NCBI GenBank assembly: GCA_025353765.1
Contig: JANXOD010000008.1
Location: 62,001 to 126,000 of the forward strand
DNA: 64,000 nucleotides
Source of the DNA: Sphingobacteriales bacterium
Lineage (GTDB): Bacteria > Bacteroidota > Bacteroidia > Sphingobacteriales > Sphingobacteriaceae
Direction of reading: 5' to 3'
Positions 32,124 to 41,193 of the stretch are shown in pieces (position 1 is the stretch's first letter; every line of letters starts with the position of its first letter). A program made the translations under genes and the position numbers. A model generated the notes under the pieces. The model did no database searches and had not been told where the DNA came from. It was given only the letters and a program-made list of their open reading frames with translations.

Positions 32124-32145
32124 CATAAATAATAAAGTAAAAGTT

Positions 32146-32790
32146 ATGAAAAAGTTGTTCACTATCCTACTTCTGGCCTTAATATCAACAGGCATAAAAG
32201 CACAAACGTTTGGCGAATGGTTTCACCAAAAATCAAAACAAAAAAAATATCTTTTGCAACAGATAGCGGCTTTACAGGCATATACCGGTTATGTTCATAA
32301 AGGATATTCTATTGCAAAAAACGGTCTAAATACCATCAGCAACATTAAGCATGGGGAGTTTAATCTGCATACAGATTACTTTAATTCATTAAAAACTGTC
32401 AACCCAAAAATTAAGAACTATGCAAAAGTTGCAGAAATTATTGCCTTACAAGTACGGATAATAAAAGTATATAAGAATACAGCTAGTCAAATCAGGAAAA
32501 GCAGTGCATTCAATAATAATGAAGTCCACTATCTGGATGGAGTTTTTCAGAGACTGTTGGATGACTGCACAAAAACGATAGATGAACTGATAGCGGTTAT
32601 AACTTCAGGACAACTGGATATGCAGGATGATGAGCGCATGAAACGTATTGACAATCTTTATAGTGATATGCAAGACAAATACACTTTCGTTCAAGCATTT
32701 TCGGGTGAAGCTAGATCACTTGCAGCTGCACGCATAAAAGATCAAACTGATATTAAAATCAAGCGTGCTATTAATGGTATTAAAAAATAA
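32146..32790 (+). CDS. Exported tra protein, second paralogue
   Basis: A 214-residue exported protein starting at ATG 32146 (MKKLFTILLLALISTGIKAQ is its signal; a longer frame from 32110 overlaps the previous stop). The helical core contains KHGEFNLHTDYFNSLKTVNPKIKNY and DDERMKRIDNLYSDMQDKYTFV, shared with the next gene almost position for position. Some databases label such proteins TerB-like, but no tellurite link is apparent here. Confidence 0.75.
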   Translation: MKKLFTILLLALISTGIKAQTFGEWFHQKSKQKKYLLQQIAALQAYTGYVHKGYSIAKNGLNTISNIKHGEFNLHTDYFNSLKTVNPKIKNYAKVAEIIALQVRIIKVYKNTASQIRKSSAFNNNEVHYLDGVFQRLLDDCTKTIDELIAVITSGQLDMQDDERMKRIDNLYSDMQDKYTFVQAFSGEARSLAAARIKDQTDIKIKRAINGIKK

Positions 32791-32795
32791 TAGTT

Positions 32796-33428
32796 ATGAA
32801 AAAGATAATCATTCTCCTCTTAGTACTTAGTACTACCACTACTAATAAAGTAGCTGCTCAGAGACAAGAAACAGAGCAATTAACACTTAATATAGAAAAG
32901 CTAGCCCAATTCAAACAGATACTCAGGGATATGAAAAAAGGCTATCACATTGTCAGTAAAGGTTATTCAACTATTAAGGATTTATCACAGGGTAATTTCA
33001 ATCTTCATAAAACTTTTCTTGATGGCCTAATGGTCGTTAGTCCAACAGTTAAGAAATACAAGAAGGTTGCCGATATTATCAATAGTCAAATCATGTTGGT
33101 TAAAGAATATAAGGTAGCCTTCAAACGCTATAGGCGGGATGGGAATTTTAACACTGGTGAAATCGACTATCTCAGCAAAGTGTATAACAACCTTTTCAAT
33201 AAGAGCTTAAATGACCTTGACGAACTGACTATGATAATGACAGACAGTAAACTTAGAATGTCAGATGATGAACGGCTAGAAGCTGTAGACCGCATTTATA
33301 ATAATATGCAGGATAAGCTTCTTTTTCTACGGCACTTTAATAATAACACAACGGTACTGGCTGTACAAAGAGCTAAAGAAAGAAATGATGTAATAACGCT
33401 TAGAAAAGTATACGGTATAATAAATTAA
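32796..33428 (+). CDS. Exported tra protein, third paralogue
   Basis: A 210-residue exported protein, signal peptide ending near KVAAQR. Shared segments include KGYHIVSKGYSTIKDLSQGNFNLH, NTGEIDYLSKVYNN and DDERLEAVDRIYNNMQDKLLFL; the ending QRAKERNDVITLRKVYG links it back to the first copy. Five bases separate it from the second. Triplication within the tra operon suggests a multi-subunit extracytoplasmic structure. Confidence 0.75.
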   Translation: MKKIIILLLVLSTTTTNKVAAQRQETEQLTLNIEKLAQFKQILRDMKKGYHIVSKGYSTIKDLSQGNFNLHKTFLDGLMVVSPTVKKYKKVADIINSQIMLVKEYKVAFKRYRRDGNFNTGEIDYLSKVYNNLFNKSLNDLDELTMIMTDSKLRMSDDERLEAVDRIYNNMQDKLLFLRHFNNNTTVLAVQRAKERNDVITLRKVYGIIN

Positions 33429-33438
33429 ATATATTAAA

Positions 33439-34641
33439 ATGGCAAAGTGGGAAAGAGTTGCTTTTATAGCAATAGTGATAATGAGTTTGCCGCAGTTTTC
33501 GCAGGCACAAGGTCTAGCCAATGAAATGAATAGTCTTCATGGCGTATTGGATAAGCTATATGATGAGATGATACCATTGTGTAGCAAGTTGATTGGTGTA
33601 GGCCAAGGTATAGCAGGATTTGCTGCCACGTGGTACATAGCAAGCCGGGTATGGCGGCATATTGCCAATGCAGAACCAATTGACTTCTATCCTTTGTTCC
33701 GTCCATTCGTGATAGGTTTTGCAGTCATGATCTTTCCCTCTGTTTTAGCTATAATCAATGGCGTAATGGAGCCCACAGTAACAGCTACAGCCGAATTAGT
33801 AAAAGATTCAGACAAAGCAATTTCAGAATTACTTAAACAAAAAGAAGAAGCCATAAAGAAAACAGAAGCATGGCAGATGTATGTAGGCGAATCAGGTAGT
33901 GGCGACAGAGACAAATGGTATAAATATACACATCCTGATGATCCTAAAGGAAATGATGAAGGCATGTTTGAAAGTGTTGGCAATGATATCAAGTTTGCTA
34001 TGTCTAAAGCATCTTACAATTTTCGTAACTCCATAAAGGAATGGATGAGCGAAGTATTGAGAGTGTTGTATGAAGCGGCAGCACTTTGCATCAACACACT
34101 AAGGACATTCAATTTAGTAGTGCTTGCAATATTAGGACCTTTTGTATTTGGAATAGCTGTCTTTGACGGTTTTCAACATACGCTTACTATATGGATAGCT
34201 CGCTACATTAATATTTTCCTATGGCTGCCTATTGCTAATATATTCGGTTCTATCATTGGGAAGATACAGGAAAAAATGCTTCAACTAGACATTAACCAAG
34301 TGCAGGCTTCGGGTGACTCTTTTTTCAGTTCAACTGATGCAGCCTACCTCATTTTTATGATTATTGGCATTGTAGGATACTTTACCGTTCCTTCTGTAGC
34401 TAATTATATCGTTAATGCAGGCAGTGGTGGTGCAATGGTGCAAAAAGTCACTAGTCTGTTTAACTCTTCCTCTCGGGCTACAGTAAATACTATGTACGGA
34501 GGTGCTGGTATGGCTGCGGATGTGATGGGTAATGCGGCAGGAAGAATGAGTGGCAGCATGGATAACTCTGGTACTAATTCGAAGTATTTTAATGAAGCAA
34601 ACTCGGGATATAAGCAGGATAAAATCTCCGGCAAATCTTAA
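33439..34641 (+). CDS. traJ: Conjugal transfer protein TraJ (VirB6-like)
   Basis: A 400-residue polytopic membrane protein with signal-like N terminus (to QAQG) and about five further helices. The signatures LCSKLIGVGQGIAGFAATWYIASRVW and FHHLL-like helix pairs (FNLVVLAILGPFVFGIAVFDGF, WLPIANIFGSIIG) are typical of TraJ, the inner membrane channel part of the system. The Ser/Gly/Asn-rich tail after residue 345 is probably disordered. Confidence 0.88.
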   Translation: MAKWERVAFIAIVIMSLPQFSQAQGLANEMNSLHGVLDKLYDEMIPLCSKLIGVGQGIAGFAATWYIASRVWRHIANAEPIDFYPLFRPFVIGFAVMIFPSVLAIINGVMEPTVTATAELVKDSDKAISELLKQKEEAIKKTEAWQMYVGESGSGDRDKWYKYTHPDDPKGNDEGMFESVGNDIKFAMSKASYNFRNSIKEWMSEVLRVLYEAAALCINTLRTFNLVVLAILGPFVFGIAVFDGFQHTLTIWIARYINIFLWLPIANIFGSIIGKIQEKMLQLDINQVQASGDSFFSSTDAAYLIFMIIGIVGYFTVPSVANYIVNAGSGGAMVQKVTSLFNSSSRATVNTMYGGAGMAADVMGNAAGRMSGSMDNSGTNSKYFNEANSGYKQDKISGKS

Positions 34642-34685
34642 TCCTTTAGTCTACTCAAGATTAATTTAAAATAACACTATTAATT

Positions 34686-35303
34686 ATGTTTAAGAAAATG
34701 CAAAATATAGATACTGCTTTTCGGCATATCCGCATATTTACCTTTGTAGTTGTCATATGCTGTACGGTCATATGTTGTTTTGCCCTTTATAAGAGTTTCA
34801 GGCTAGTATATGAGATGCAGAGCAAAGTGTATGTACTTGCCAACGGTAAAGCATTAGAAGCTTATGCTTCTGATCATAAGGATAACATACCTGTAGAAGC
34901 AAGGGATCATGTCAAAAATTTTCACCAGTTTTTTTTCACCCTCGACCCGGATGATAAAGTTATTCAGGCAAATATTACCAAAGCACTATACCTCGCAGAT
35001 GCATCTGCAATGAGGGAATATGACAATCTAAAAGAGAATGGTTATTACTCTAATATCATAGCTGGTAATATCAGCCAAAAAATTAAAGTAGACAGTGTAT
35101 TTGTAAACATTCATACATATCCTTATTATTTTCTTTGCTACGCCACCCAAAACATCATTCGTACTACCAGTACTGTTTCCAGAAGCCTCATAACAGAAGG
35201 ATATTTACGTAATGTAAGCCGCTCAGATAATAATCCGCATGGGTTTCTGATTGAACACTGGACAACTATTGAGAATAAGGATTTGAAAATTGAAAATCGT
35301 TGA
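34686..35303 (+). CDS. traK: Conjugal transfer protein TraK (VirB8-like)
   Basis: A 205-residue bitopic membrane protein: short cytoplasmic N terminus (FKKMQNIDTAFRHIR), one membrane helix (residues 18-38) and a periplasmic domain with KVYVLANGKALEAYA and RDHVKNFHQFFFTLDPDD, strongly typical of TraK. It corresponds to VirB8, an assembly scaffold of the pore. The next gene follows after 3 bases. Confidence 0.9.
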   Translation: MFKKMQNIDTAFRHIRIFTFVVVICCTVICCFALYKSFRLVYEMQSKVYVLANGKALEAYASDHKDNIPVEARDHVKNFHQFFFTLDPDDKVIQANITKALYLADASAMREYDNLKENGYYSNIIAGNISQKIKVDSVFVNIHTYPYYFLCYATQNIIRTTSTVSRSLITEGYLRNVSRSDNNPHGFLIEHWTTIENKDLKIENR

Positions 35304-35306
35304 GTT

Positions 35307-35798
35307 ATGTTATCTCTATTCGAAAATAAGAAACAAAGGCCTGTACAAAAAAATTCCCGTGAGGACAGAATTGCTAGTAACATCTTTACAAGATGTATCC
35401 GGCTACAACAAAATTGGGCAGCATTTATGCAAAGGAAAACGGAACGGCTTTCCGAGAATGGTAAACTCATTGTATTCTTATTGTTCTGCTTTTCCGCAAG
35501 CTGCCTCAACATTTACCTCATTGCCAGTAAACTGATAGGCGACCCATCTGTATCAATTTCAATATCACGAATTAAAACTCCTTCATATAGCATGAAGACA
35601 GGGGATGAAAATACTCAATCTGCGGCTACGATTACAAAACAGGAATATCAACGAATAGAATATTTCAGACATTGTATGGATAGCCTTGCTAGAAGCCCTT
35701 CTGGAAAAGCTATATACGACAGTATTTTAAACCAACATGCTGGTATAATGGATAGTGTCGCCTTTCTTGAAAAAATTTATCAATCACAAACTAAATAA
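35307..35798 (+). CDS. TraL-position membrane protein
   Basis: A 163-residue protein with a basic N terminus, one membrane helix (LIVFLLFCFSASCLNIYLIAS, residues 54-74) and a periplasmic tail. Its place between TraK and TraM is that of TraL in Bacteroidetes elements, but sequence resemblance to the usual TraL is not obvious to me. Probably a small structural part of the pore. It ends 7 bases before the traM start. Confidence 0.6.
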   Translation: MLSLFENKKQRPVQKNSREDRIASNIFTRCIRLQQNWAAFMQRKTERLSENGKLIVFLLFCFSASCLNIYLIASKLIGDPSVSISISRIKTPSYSMKTGDENTQSAATITKQEYQRIEYFRHCMDSLARSPSGKAIYDSILNQHAGIMDSVAFLEKIYQSQTK

Positions 35799-35805
35799 TA
35801 TAATT

Positions 35806-37140
35806 ATGGAACAGAAAGCAAATTCTCAGAAATTTTTGCGGCAGCGTAAATTCTTTACAGTTTTGCCGCTATTGGTATTGCCCTTTATGACTCTTTTATT
35901 TTGGTCATTGGGTGGCGGAAGTGTAGATCAAACAAATGCACAAAATGCAAAAAAAGGTTTAAATGTACAATTGCCTGGCGCTAACTTAAAAGATGACAAG
36001 TCGCTCGATAAGCTGAGTTATTATGAAAAAGCAGCATCGGATTCTCTTAAGCTGCAAGATCTGATCAAAAATGATCCCTATTACAAAATTCATAAAGAAA
36101 CTGATACAGCTGCCAGTGAATTTGCAGATACTTCTGTTTCCAGTACTAACTATAGTGGTGCAGGATTTAGCAGTACGAGAAAGAAGATTAATGTAAATGC
36201 AACAGGTTATAGTGATCCTAATGAAGCAAAAGTTTATAACAAGTTGGCACAACTTAATGATGCCATGAACAGATCAACTGTTCCACAAACAAACTCAGAA
36301 GACCAAAAAGGAACATATAACCGAACACCTAATTCGTCTGTGAGTAGTAGCGATGTAGACAGGTTAGAACAAATGATGAATACTATGAATCAGAAAGATG
36401 GGTCTGATCCAGAAATGCAACAGTTAAACGGTATGCTTGAAAAAATACTTGATATCCAGCATCCGGATAGGGTACAAGAACGTATCCGGCAAAATTCTGA
36501 ATTAAAAAAAGGTCAGGTTTTTCCTGTTGCTATAAACCATCAGGACAATCTTATTTCCTTGTTAGATAATCGTGCTGGGGCTATTCAACAATTCTCTGAT
36601 ACTGGAGCATTTCCAGGCATCAATCAAAACGGTTTTTATTCACTAGATGACGTAACAGATTTAAGCAATGAAAACGCTATAGAAGCAGTCATTCATGAAA
36701 CACAAACTTTAGTGAATGGCTCAACTGTAAAATTGAGGCTGGTTACTGATGTTTACATTAATGGCATACTGATTCCTAAAAATAATTTCATATATGGAAC
36801 AGCACAGCTTAATGGAGAAAGATTAAGTATTAAGATCAATAGTGTACGTTACCGAAATTCACTTTTCCCTGTAGAACTATCAGTATATGATATGGATGGA
36901 ATGGATGGTATTTACATTCCTGGAGCGATTACCCGTGACGTAGCTAAAGAGTCGGCAAATCGTTCGTTACAGGAAATTGAACTTTCTAATACTGATCCTT
37001 CTATAGGCGCTCAAGCTGCCAGCGCAGGGATTGAAGCTATTAAAGCTCTCCTCAGTAAAAAAGTAAAACTCGTTAAGGTAACTGTGAAAGCAGGGTATCA
37101 GGTATTGCTACGTGATGAAAAACAGCGACAGAATAATTGA
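35806..37140 (+). CDS. traM: Conjugal transfer protein TraM (VirB10-like)
   Basis: A 444-residue protein starting at ATG 35806; a longer frame from 35755 overlaps the previous gene. One membrane helix near residues 16-36 (TVLPLLVLPFMTLLFWSLGGG) precedes a long, Ser/Asn/Gln-rich periplasmic linker. The C-terminal domain (AVIHETQTLVNGSTVKLRLVTDVYINGILIPKNNFIYGTAQL) is diagnostic for TraM. It should span from the inner membrane to the outer membrane complex together with TraN. Confidence 0.92.
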   Translation: MEQKANSQKFLRQRKFFTVLPLLVLPFMTLLFWSLGGGSVDQTNAQNAKKGLNVQLPGANLKDDKSLDKLSYYEKAASDSLKLQDLIKNDPYYKIHKETDTAASEFADTSVSSTNYSGAGFSSTRKKINVNATGYSDPNEAKVYNKLAQLNDAMNRSTVPQTNSEDQKGTYNRTPNSSVSSSDVDRLEQMMNTMNQKDGSDPEMQQLNGMLEKILDIQHPDRVQERIRQNSELKKGQVFPVAINHQDNLISLLDNRAGAIQQFSDTGAFPGINQNGFYSLDDVTDLSNENAIEAVIHETQTLVNGSTVKLRLVTDVYINGILIPKNNFIYGTAQLNGERLSIKINSVRYRNSLFPVELSVYDMDGMDGIYIPGAITRDVAKESANRSLQEIELSNTDPSIGAQAASAGIEAIKALLSKKVKLVKVTVKAGYQVLLRDEKQRQNN

Positions 37141-37199
37141 TTTTTTCAAAACCAATCTTCTTATAATAATTAATCATTTCATTTAAAATTTCTAAAACT

Positions 37200-38051
37200 A
37201 TGAAAAAGATACATGCAGTAATAATAACAGGGATTGTTGTTGTTCTGATGAACATGCAGGCATTCGCACAAATGGCAATGCATATAGGTAAAGATTCAGT
37301 AATTGAGCCTTATCATATATCAATCACTTACAACAAGACCACTAACTTGGTCTTCCCTTATGCAATTAAAAGTGTGGATAGAGGAAGTAAAGATATTCTT
37401 GCCCAAAAAGTAAAGGGTATTGAAAATATTCTTCAGGTAAAAGCAAGTAAAAGGGGTTTTGATGAAACTAATCTTACCGTCATCACTGCTAACGGTAAAC
37501 TCTATTCCTATATTCTGAACTATGTTGATATTCCATCTGCCTTGAATATAAGTTTCACTAATAAACCACAATGGAACACTGAAGCCTTCTTTTCTATACC
37601 CGGAATTAATGAGGCCCAAGTTCAGGCTGATGCAATAAAACTTGCTACAGCCGATAGAACAATACGCGGTATAAAAGATAAGTCATATGGCATCAAATTA
37701 CAGTTGGATGGAATTTACATAAACGAGGAGGTGATGTACTTCCGCATTAGAGTGAATAATGAATCCAATATTAACTATGACATTAATCAGCTTCGTTTTT
37801 TTATAAGGGATCAAAAGAAATCCACACGTACCGCGACACAAGAATTAGAGATATACCCATTGCATATATACAATAACACTTTGGTTGTAGCAGGGCAATC
37901 AGAACAGGTATTTGTTTTTGCTGTGCCTAAATTTACTATACCTGATAAAAAATATCTGGCGATACAGCTCATGGAAAAGGGAGGAGGAAGAAATCTAGAA
38001 CTATCAGTAAATAACAAAACGATAGTAAAAGCAAGGCCGGTAAGCAACTAA
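37200..38051 (+). CDS. traN: Conjugal transfer protein TraN (VirB9-like)
   Basis: A 283-residue exported protein, signal peptide ending MQAFAQM. The line IEPYHISITYNKTTNLVFPYAIKSVDRGS is the hallmark of TraN (DUF4138), and the C-terminal region is rich in beta strands. It corresponds to VirB9 in the outer membrane core complex and follows TraM as usual. Confidence 0.9.
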   Translation: MKKIHAVIITGIVVVLMNMQAFAQMAMHIGKDSVIEPYHISITYNKTTNLVFPYAIKSVDRGSKDILAQKVKGIENILQVKASKRGFDETNLTVITANGKLYSYILNYVDIPSALNISFTNKPQWNTEAFFSIPGINEAQVQADAIKLATADRTIRGIKDKSYGIKLQLDGIYINEEVMYFRIRVNNESNINYDINQLRFFIRDQKKSTRTATQELEIYPLHIYNNTLVVAGQSEQVFVFAVPKFTIPDKKYLAIQLMEKGGGRNLELSVNNKTIVKARPVSN

Positions 38052-38090
38052 CAGGAAGTACCTTTTTATAATATTTTTAAATATTAAGTT

Positions 38091-38903
38091 ATGAATCATA
38101 ATAATTTTGAATACCTGAGAACTCAGGTAAAGTTCACCGGTTTCGGAGAGGGGCTGGAGAATGAAATGAAGGAGAAAATGCAAAAGCAGACGCCTGATTT
38201 TTATATCGCACATAAAACCAAGTTGGGGAATGATGTTGTTTCATCAATTCTTTATTTTAAAAAATCAGCCCAGACAGATATGTATTTTTTCAATCACTAT
38301 GAAATTTCATTAAAGCCAGAGCAGTCAAAAGATGAAATAGTGCAGGCATTCTATATTAATAAGGGGAATAATATTACCCTCAAAGAGGCTTATAATTTGA
38401 TGAACGGGCGGGCAGTAAATAAGAATCTGCTCAACAAGGAAGATCAGGTATATAATGCTTGGATGCAACTGGACTTTAAACAAACCGATGCACATGGTAA
38501 TTACAAAATGAAACAATTCCATGAGAAATATGGATATGATCTCAATACTGCACTGGAAAAATATCCCATTAAAGAATTGGCCAATGAGCAGGATAAATCG
38601 AGGTTATTTGAATCCCTGCAAAAGGGAAATCGTCAGTCCGTAACATTCTTGCAAAACTGTAGTGAACAAAAGCATTTTATTGAAGCTAACCCACAATTTA
38701 AAACCATCAACATTTATGACAGCCATATCCAGCGGCTTAACAATAAAAAAAGCCAGTATGAGAGGCAGGAGCAAAGTGAATCACAGACAACAAAAAAAAA
38801 TGCTAAGAATGTAAGACAACAGCAAGGTAATGCAGATGATAGTTTTGAAGTGCTTAAGGCATCGAATAAAAAAAAGAAGAAGCAAAGCAATTCTTCCAGT
38901 TAA
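38091..38903 (+). CDS. DUF3945 protein of conjugative elements
   Basis: A 270-residue cytoplasmic protein. The middle section, LMNGRAVNKNLLNKEDQVYNAWMQLDFKQTD, then YGYDLNTALEKYPIKEL and LQKGNRQSVTFLQN, matches DUF3945, widespread in Bacteroidetes ICEs and sometimes attached to topoisomerase or helicase genes. The C terminus is basic and Ser/Lys-rich. Role in DNA processing is possible but unproven. Confidence 0.8.
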   Translation: MNHNNFEYLRTQVKFTGFGEGLENEMKEKMQKQTPDFYIAHKTKLGNDVVSSILYFKKSAQTDMYFFNHYEISLKPEQSKDEIVQAFYINKGNNITLKEAYNLMNGRAVNKNLLNKEDQVYNAWMQLDFKQTDAHGNYKMKQFHEKYGYDLNTALEKYPIKELANEQDKSRLFESLQKGNRQSVTFLQNCSEQKHFIEANPQFKTINIYDSHIQRLNNKKSQYERQEQSESQTTKKNAKNVRQQQGNADDSFEVLKASNKKKKKQSNSSS

Positions 38904-38961
38904 GGAGAGGTAACGCTAGGATATGCCATAATTCTGTATAACATTTTATAAGCAGTTAAAA

Positions 38962-39270
38962 ATGAATCAGCTAAATCATTTGTCAGACTTTTTTATAGCT
39001 ATTGATAAAGATCCCCGTATCAGTATTACGCATATTGGTATTTACGCAGCTTTATTGCAATACTGGAGTGCACATCATTTCGAAAACCCCATTTGTGTTT
39101 TTAGTTATGAGATAATGAAAATAGCTAAAATTTCGGCAAGCGCAACATATCATAAAAGCATCCGGGATCTGAGTAGTTATGGCTATATAAGGTATGAACC
39201 TTCTTATAAACGAAACAGAGGAAGTAAAGTATATTTTAATAATAGAATAAATGGTATTAATGAAATTTGA
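38962..39270 (+). CDS. Winged-helix DNA-binding protein
   Basis: A 102-residue protein whose second half reads as a winged helix (FSYEIMKIAKISASATYHKSIRDLSSYGYIRYEPS, then KVYF). Similar small proteins in Bacteroidetes mobile elements are taken to be transcription or replication factors. It is followed by a terminator, so it may end the tra transcript. Confidence 0.65.
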   Translation: MNQLNHLSDFFIAIDKDPRISITHIGIYAALLQYWSAHHFENPICVFSYEIMKIAKISASATYHKSIRDLSSYGYIRYEPSYKRNRGSKVYFNNRINGINEI

Positions 39271-39280
39271 AACATAGCAT

Positions 39281-39300
39281 AAAGCCCTAAAAGGGCTTTT
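39281..39300 (+). terminator. Rho-independent terminator
   Basis: Arms AAAGCCCT and AGGGCTTT with a short A-rich loop, ending in TTTT. It lies 11 bases after the winged-helix stop and probably separates the tra transcript from the integration genes. Confidence 0.65.
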
Positions 39301-39324
39301 GCTGTATATAAAAGGAGGTGCGTA

Positions 39325-39486
39325 ATGGAAACAAGTGAAAATGATAAAATCACTCCTGAAGAAGCAGTCGAAATACTTAAAAAAAGAGGATTGGAAGTAA
39401 CAATTGAACAAGCTAAACTAATACTTGACTTTTTATGCAAATTAGCTGATATTACTATAGCTCAATATATAGTTAAGCCACCTTAG
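39325..39486 (+). CDS. Small 53-residue ICE protein with strong ribosome site
   Basis: The frame from ATG 39325 encodes a helical, acidic-to-neutral peptide with ITPEEAVEILKKRGLEVTIEQ and LILDFLCKLADITIAQY. It has an unusually strong AAAGGAGG ribosome site at 39311-39318, rare in this phylum, which supports real translation. Short helical proteins of this type precede recombinases or mobilisation genes in many Bacteroidetes elements; the role is unknown. Confidence 0.65.
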   Translation: METSENDKITPEEAVEILKKRGLEVTIEQAKLILDFLCKLADITIAQYIVKPP

Positions 39487-39549
39487 TTTCATAAATTTGT
39501 TATATTAAAGAAGAAGTAATTTTTGTGTTTAACAACTAACCAGAAGGGT

Positions 39550-41193
39550 ATGAAAGTAGCTGATTTATATATACGGGTAAGTACAGACGAACAGGCCGAT
39601 AAAGGATATTCCCAGCGCAGTCAGGAAGAACTATTACGTAAATATTGCGATATCAATAAAATTTCCATAAGAAAAGTAATGTTTGAAGATCATTCAGCTA
39701 AAACCTTTTTGCGTCCTGAATGGAAAGAATATTTGTTAGGGCTCAGAAAGAATAAAGGTAAAAGTGATCTGGTCTTATTTTTAAAATGGGATCGTTTTAG
39801 CCGTAATGCGGGGGATGCTTACCAGATGATAAATACCTTACGTAAGTTAGGTGTAGAGCCTCAAGCCATAGAACAGCCGTTGGATTTATCTATCCCAGAG
39901 AATAAAATGATGCTGGCCTTTTATTTAGCAGCTCCGGAAGTAGAAAATGACAGACGTGCTTTGAATGTTATTCATGGTATGCGTAGGGCAAGGAAAGAAG
40001 GTCGTTACATGGGTTTGGCCCCTATCGGTTATATAAATAAAATAGATGAAGCTGGGAGAAAATACATTGGTATCCAAGAACCACAGGCTGGTATATTAAG
40101 TTGGGCGTTTGAGGAAATTTCAAATGGAATCTATAATACCGAGCAGATTTATCATATGGCAAAAGAAAAAGGATTTAAGGGTGCTAAAAGCCTTTTCTGG
40201 TTTGCTATTCGTAATCCTGTTTATTGTGGGAAAATATTTATACCAAAATACAAAGAAGATGAAAGCCGTTTCGTAAAAGGCTCACATGAACCCTTGATAT
40301 CTGAAGATTTATATTATCAAGTACAGGATGTATTAGACGGAAGAAAAAGACATTATCGTCTTAAAATTGCATCTAATGCTACCTTGCCATTAAGAGGCTT
40401 CCTCCTCTGCCCTAAATGCGGAAAAATACTAACAGGCAGTGTATCCAAAGGACGCAATAAACATTATTCTTATTATCACTGCTTCTCTGGTTGTAATTTT
40501 CGACATAGAGCCGATGACCTTAACCAACAATTTACTCATGAATTGAAAAGATATTTGCCTCGGCCTGAAATGGCGGAGCTGTATAAAATAGTATTGCAGA
40601 AAGCTTGGCATAGTCAAACTTCTCATTTGCAGGATGATCGTAAACAACTGTTAAAGCAAATTAAGGAGCTGGAAGATAAATTAGCCTATATAAGAGACCT
40701 TCTTTCCTCAAAACAAATTGAACCGGAAGATTTCCGGGAAATGAAGTCTGTTTATAGTCTCAGAGTTGAAAAGTTGGAAGCAAAACTAAGCACTAATAAT
40801 GATGATAATATAAATATCAAAAGCCTTTTAGATAAAGGGATAGACACTCTTTTAAAGTTGGCATATATTTATGAAAATGCAGATATAGATAAGAAACGGG
40901 AAGTTATTGGTTCGATGTTCCCTGAAAAATTGCATTTTATAAATAGTTCACTTCGAACCGGCAGGGTAAATGAAGCTGTAAAGTATATTTACATGTTAGA
41001 CAGTACATTAGGCGGAAATAAAAAAGGACAAAATGGATCTGATTCCATTTTGTCCTCTGAAGTCGGGGTGGCAGGATTCGAACCTACGACCTCCTGGTCC
41101 CAAACCAGGCGCGATACCGGGCTACGCTACACCCCGAACTTTAATAAACTGAAGGTGCCGCAGCACCCTAGCCTTATCGGACTGCAAAGATAG
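39550..41193 (+). CDS. Large serine recombinase (integrase), frame runs through tRNA-Pro
   Basis: The site-specific recombinase that should insert and excise the element. The start at ATG 39550 gives ADLYIRVSTDEQADKGYSQ with the catalytic Ser about residue 10. The resolvase domain reaches about residue 150, the recombinase domain follows, then a zinc ribbon (LCPKCGKIL, later HCFSGC) and a coiled coil around residues 370-430. The core ends near 40,990. After that the frame stays open through the tRNA terminator and the whole antisense tRNA-Pro (giving GFEPTTSWSQTR, a well-known tRNA artefact) to 41,193, so the C terminus here is not the native one or is set by the junction. Confidence 0.9.
   Translation: MKVADLYIRVSTDEQADKGYSQRSQEELLRKYCDINKISIRKVMFEDHSAKTFLRPEWKEYLLGLRKNKGKSDLVLFLKWDRFSRNAGDAYQMINTLRKLGVEPQAIEQPLDLSIPENKMMLAFYLAAPEVENDRRALNVIHGMRRARKEGRYMGLAPIGYINKIDEAGRKYIGIQEPQAGILSWAFEEISNGIYNTEQIYHMAKEKGFKGAKSLFWFAIRNPVYCGKIFIPKYKEDESRFVKGSHEPLISEDLYYQVQDVLDGRKRHYRLKIASNATLPLRGFLLCPKCGKILTGSVSKGRNKHYSYYHCFSGCNFRHRADDLNQQFTHELKRYLPRPEMAELYKIVLQKAWHSQTSHLQDDRKQLLKQIKELEDKLAYIRDLLSSKQIEPEDFREMKSVYSLRVEKLEAKLSTNNDDNINIKSLLDKGIDTLLKLAYIYENADIDKKREVIGSMFPEKLHFINSSLRTGRVNEAVKYIYMLDSTLGGNKKGQNGSDSILSSEVGVAGFEPTTSWSQTRRDTGLRYTPNFNKLKVPQHPSLIGLQR
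41016..41055 (-). terminator. Intrinsic terminator of tRNA-Pro
   Basis: A perfect 12-base stem, GGACAAAATGGA (41026-41037) with its complement (41044-41055), has a 6-base loop and, on the minus strand, the tail TTTTTTATTT. It is 7 bases past the tRNA 3' end. It overlaps the end of the recombinase frame. Confidence 0.8.
41063..41136 (-). tRNA. tRNA-Pro (TGG)
   Basis: A 74-base cloverleaf on the minus strand: acceptor CGGGGTG/CACCCCG with discriminator A, anticodon stem CCTGG/CCAGG around loop TTTGGGA (anticodon TGG), and T arm GTTCGAATCC. CCA is not encoded. The 3' end faces the ICE, which makes it the likely integration target. Confidence 0.95.

Larger units (their letters stand above)
1..41062. 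mobile_element. Integrative conjugative element carrying metal resistance, right-hand part
   Basis: A relaxase block, a Bacteroidetes-type tra operon, a cargo of metal resistance genes and a serine recombinase lie together and stop at a tRNA-Pro gene, beyond which only housekeeping genes follow. That is the layout of an ICE inserted at a tRNA 3' end. The left end is outside the window, so the element is longer than 41 kb. The exact right junction is not proven: it lies somewhere between the end of the recombinase core (about 40,990) and the tRNA 3' end at 41,063. No second copy of the tRNA end is visible in the window to mark a left attachment site. Confidence 0.85.

Noticed and set aside
31446-33428. 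Tellurite resistance (TerB-like) function for the tra paralogues
   Set aside because: The label arises from weak similarity; export signals and the tra operon place point to conjugation.
39281-39300. The AAAGCCC/GGGCTTT hairpin as an attachment site
   Set aside because: Typical terminator form with a T tract and no copy near the tRNA.
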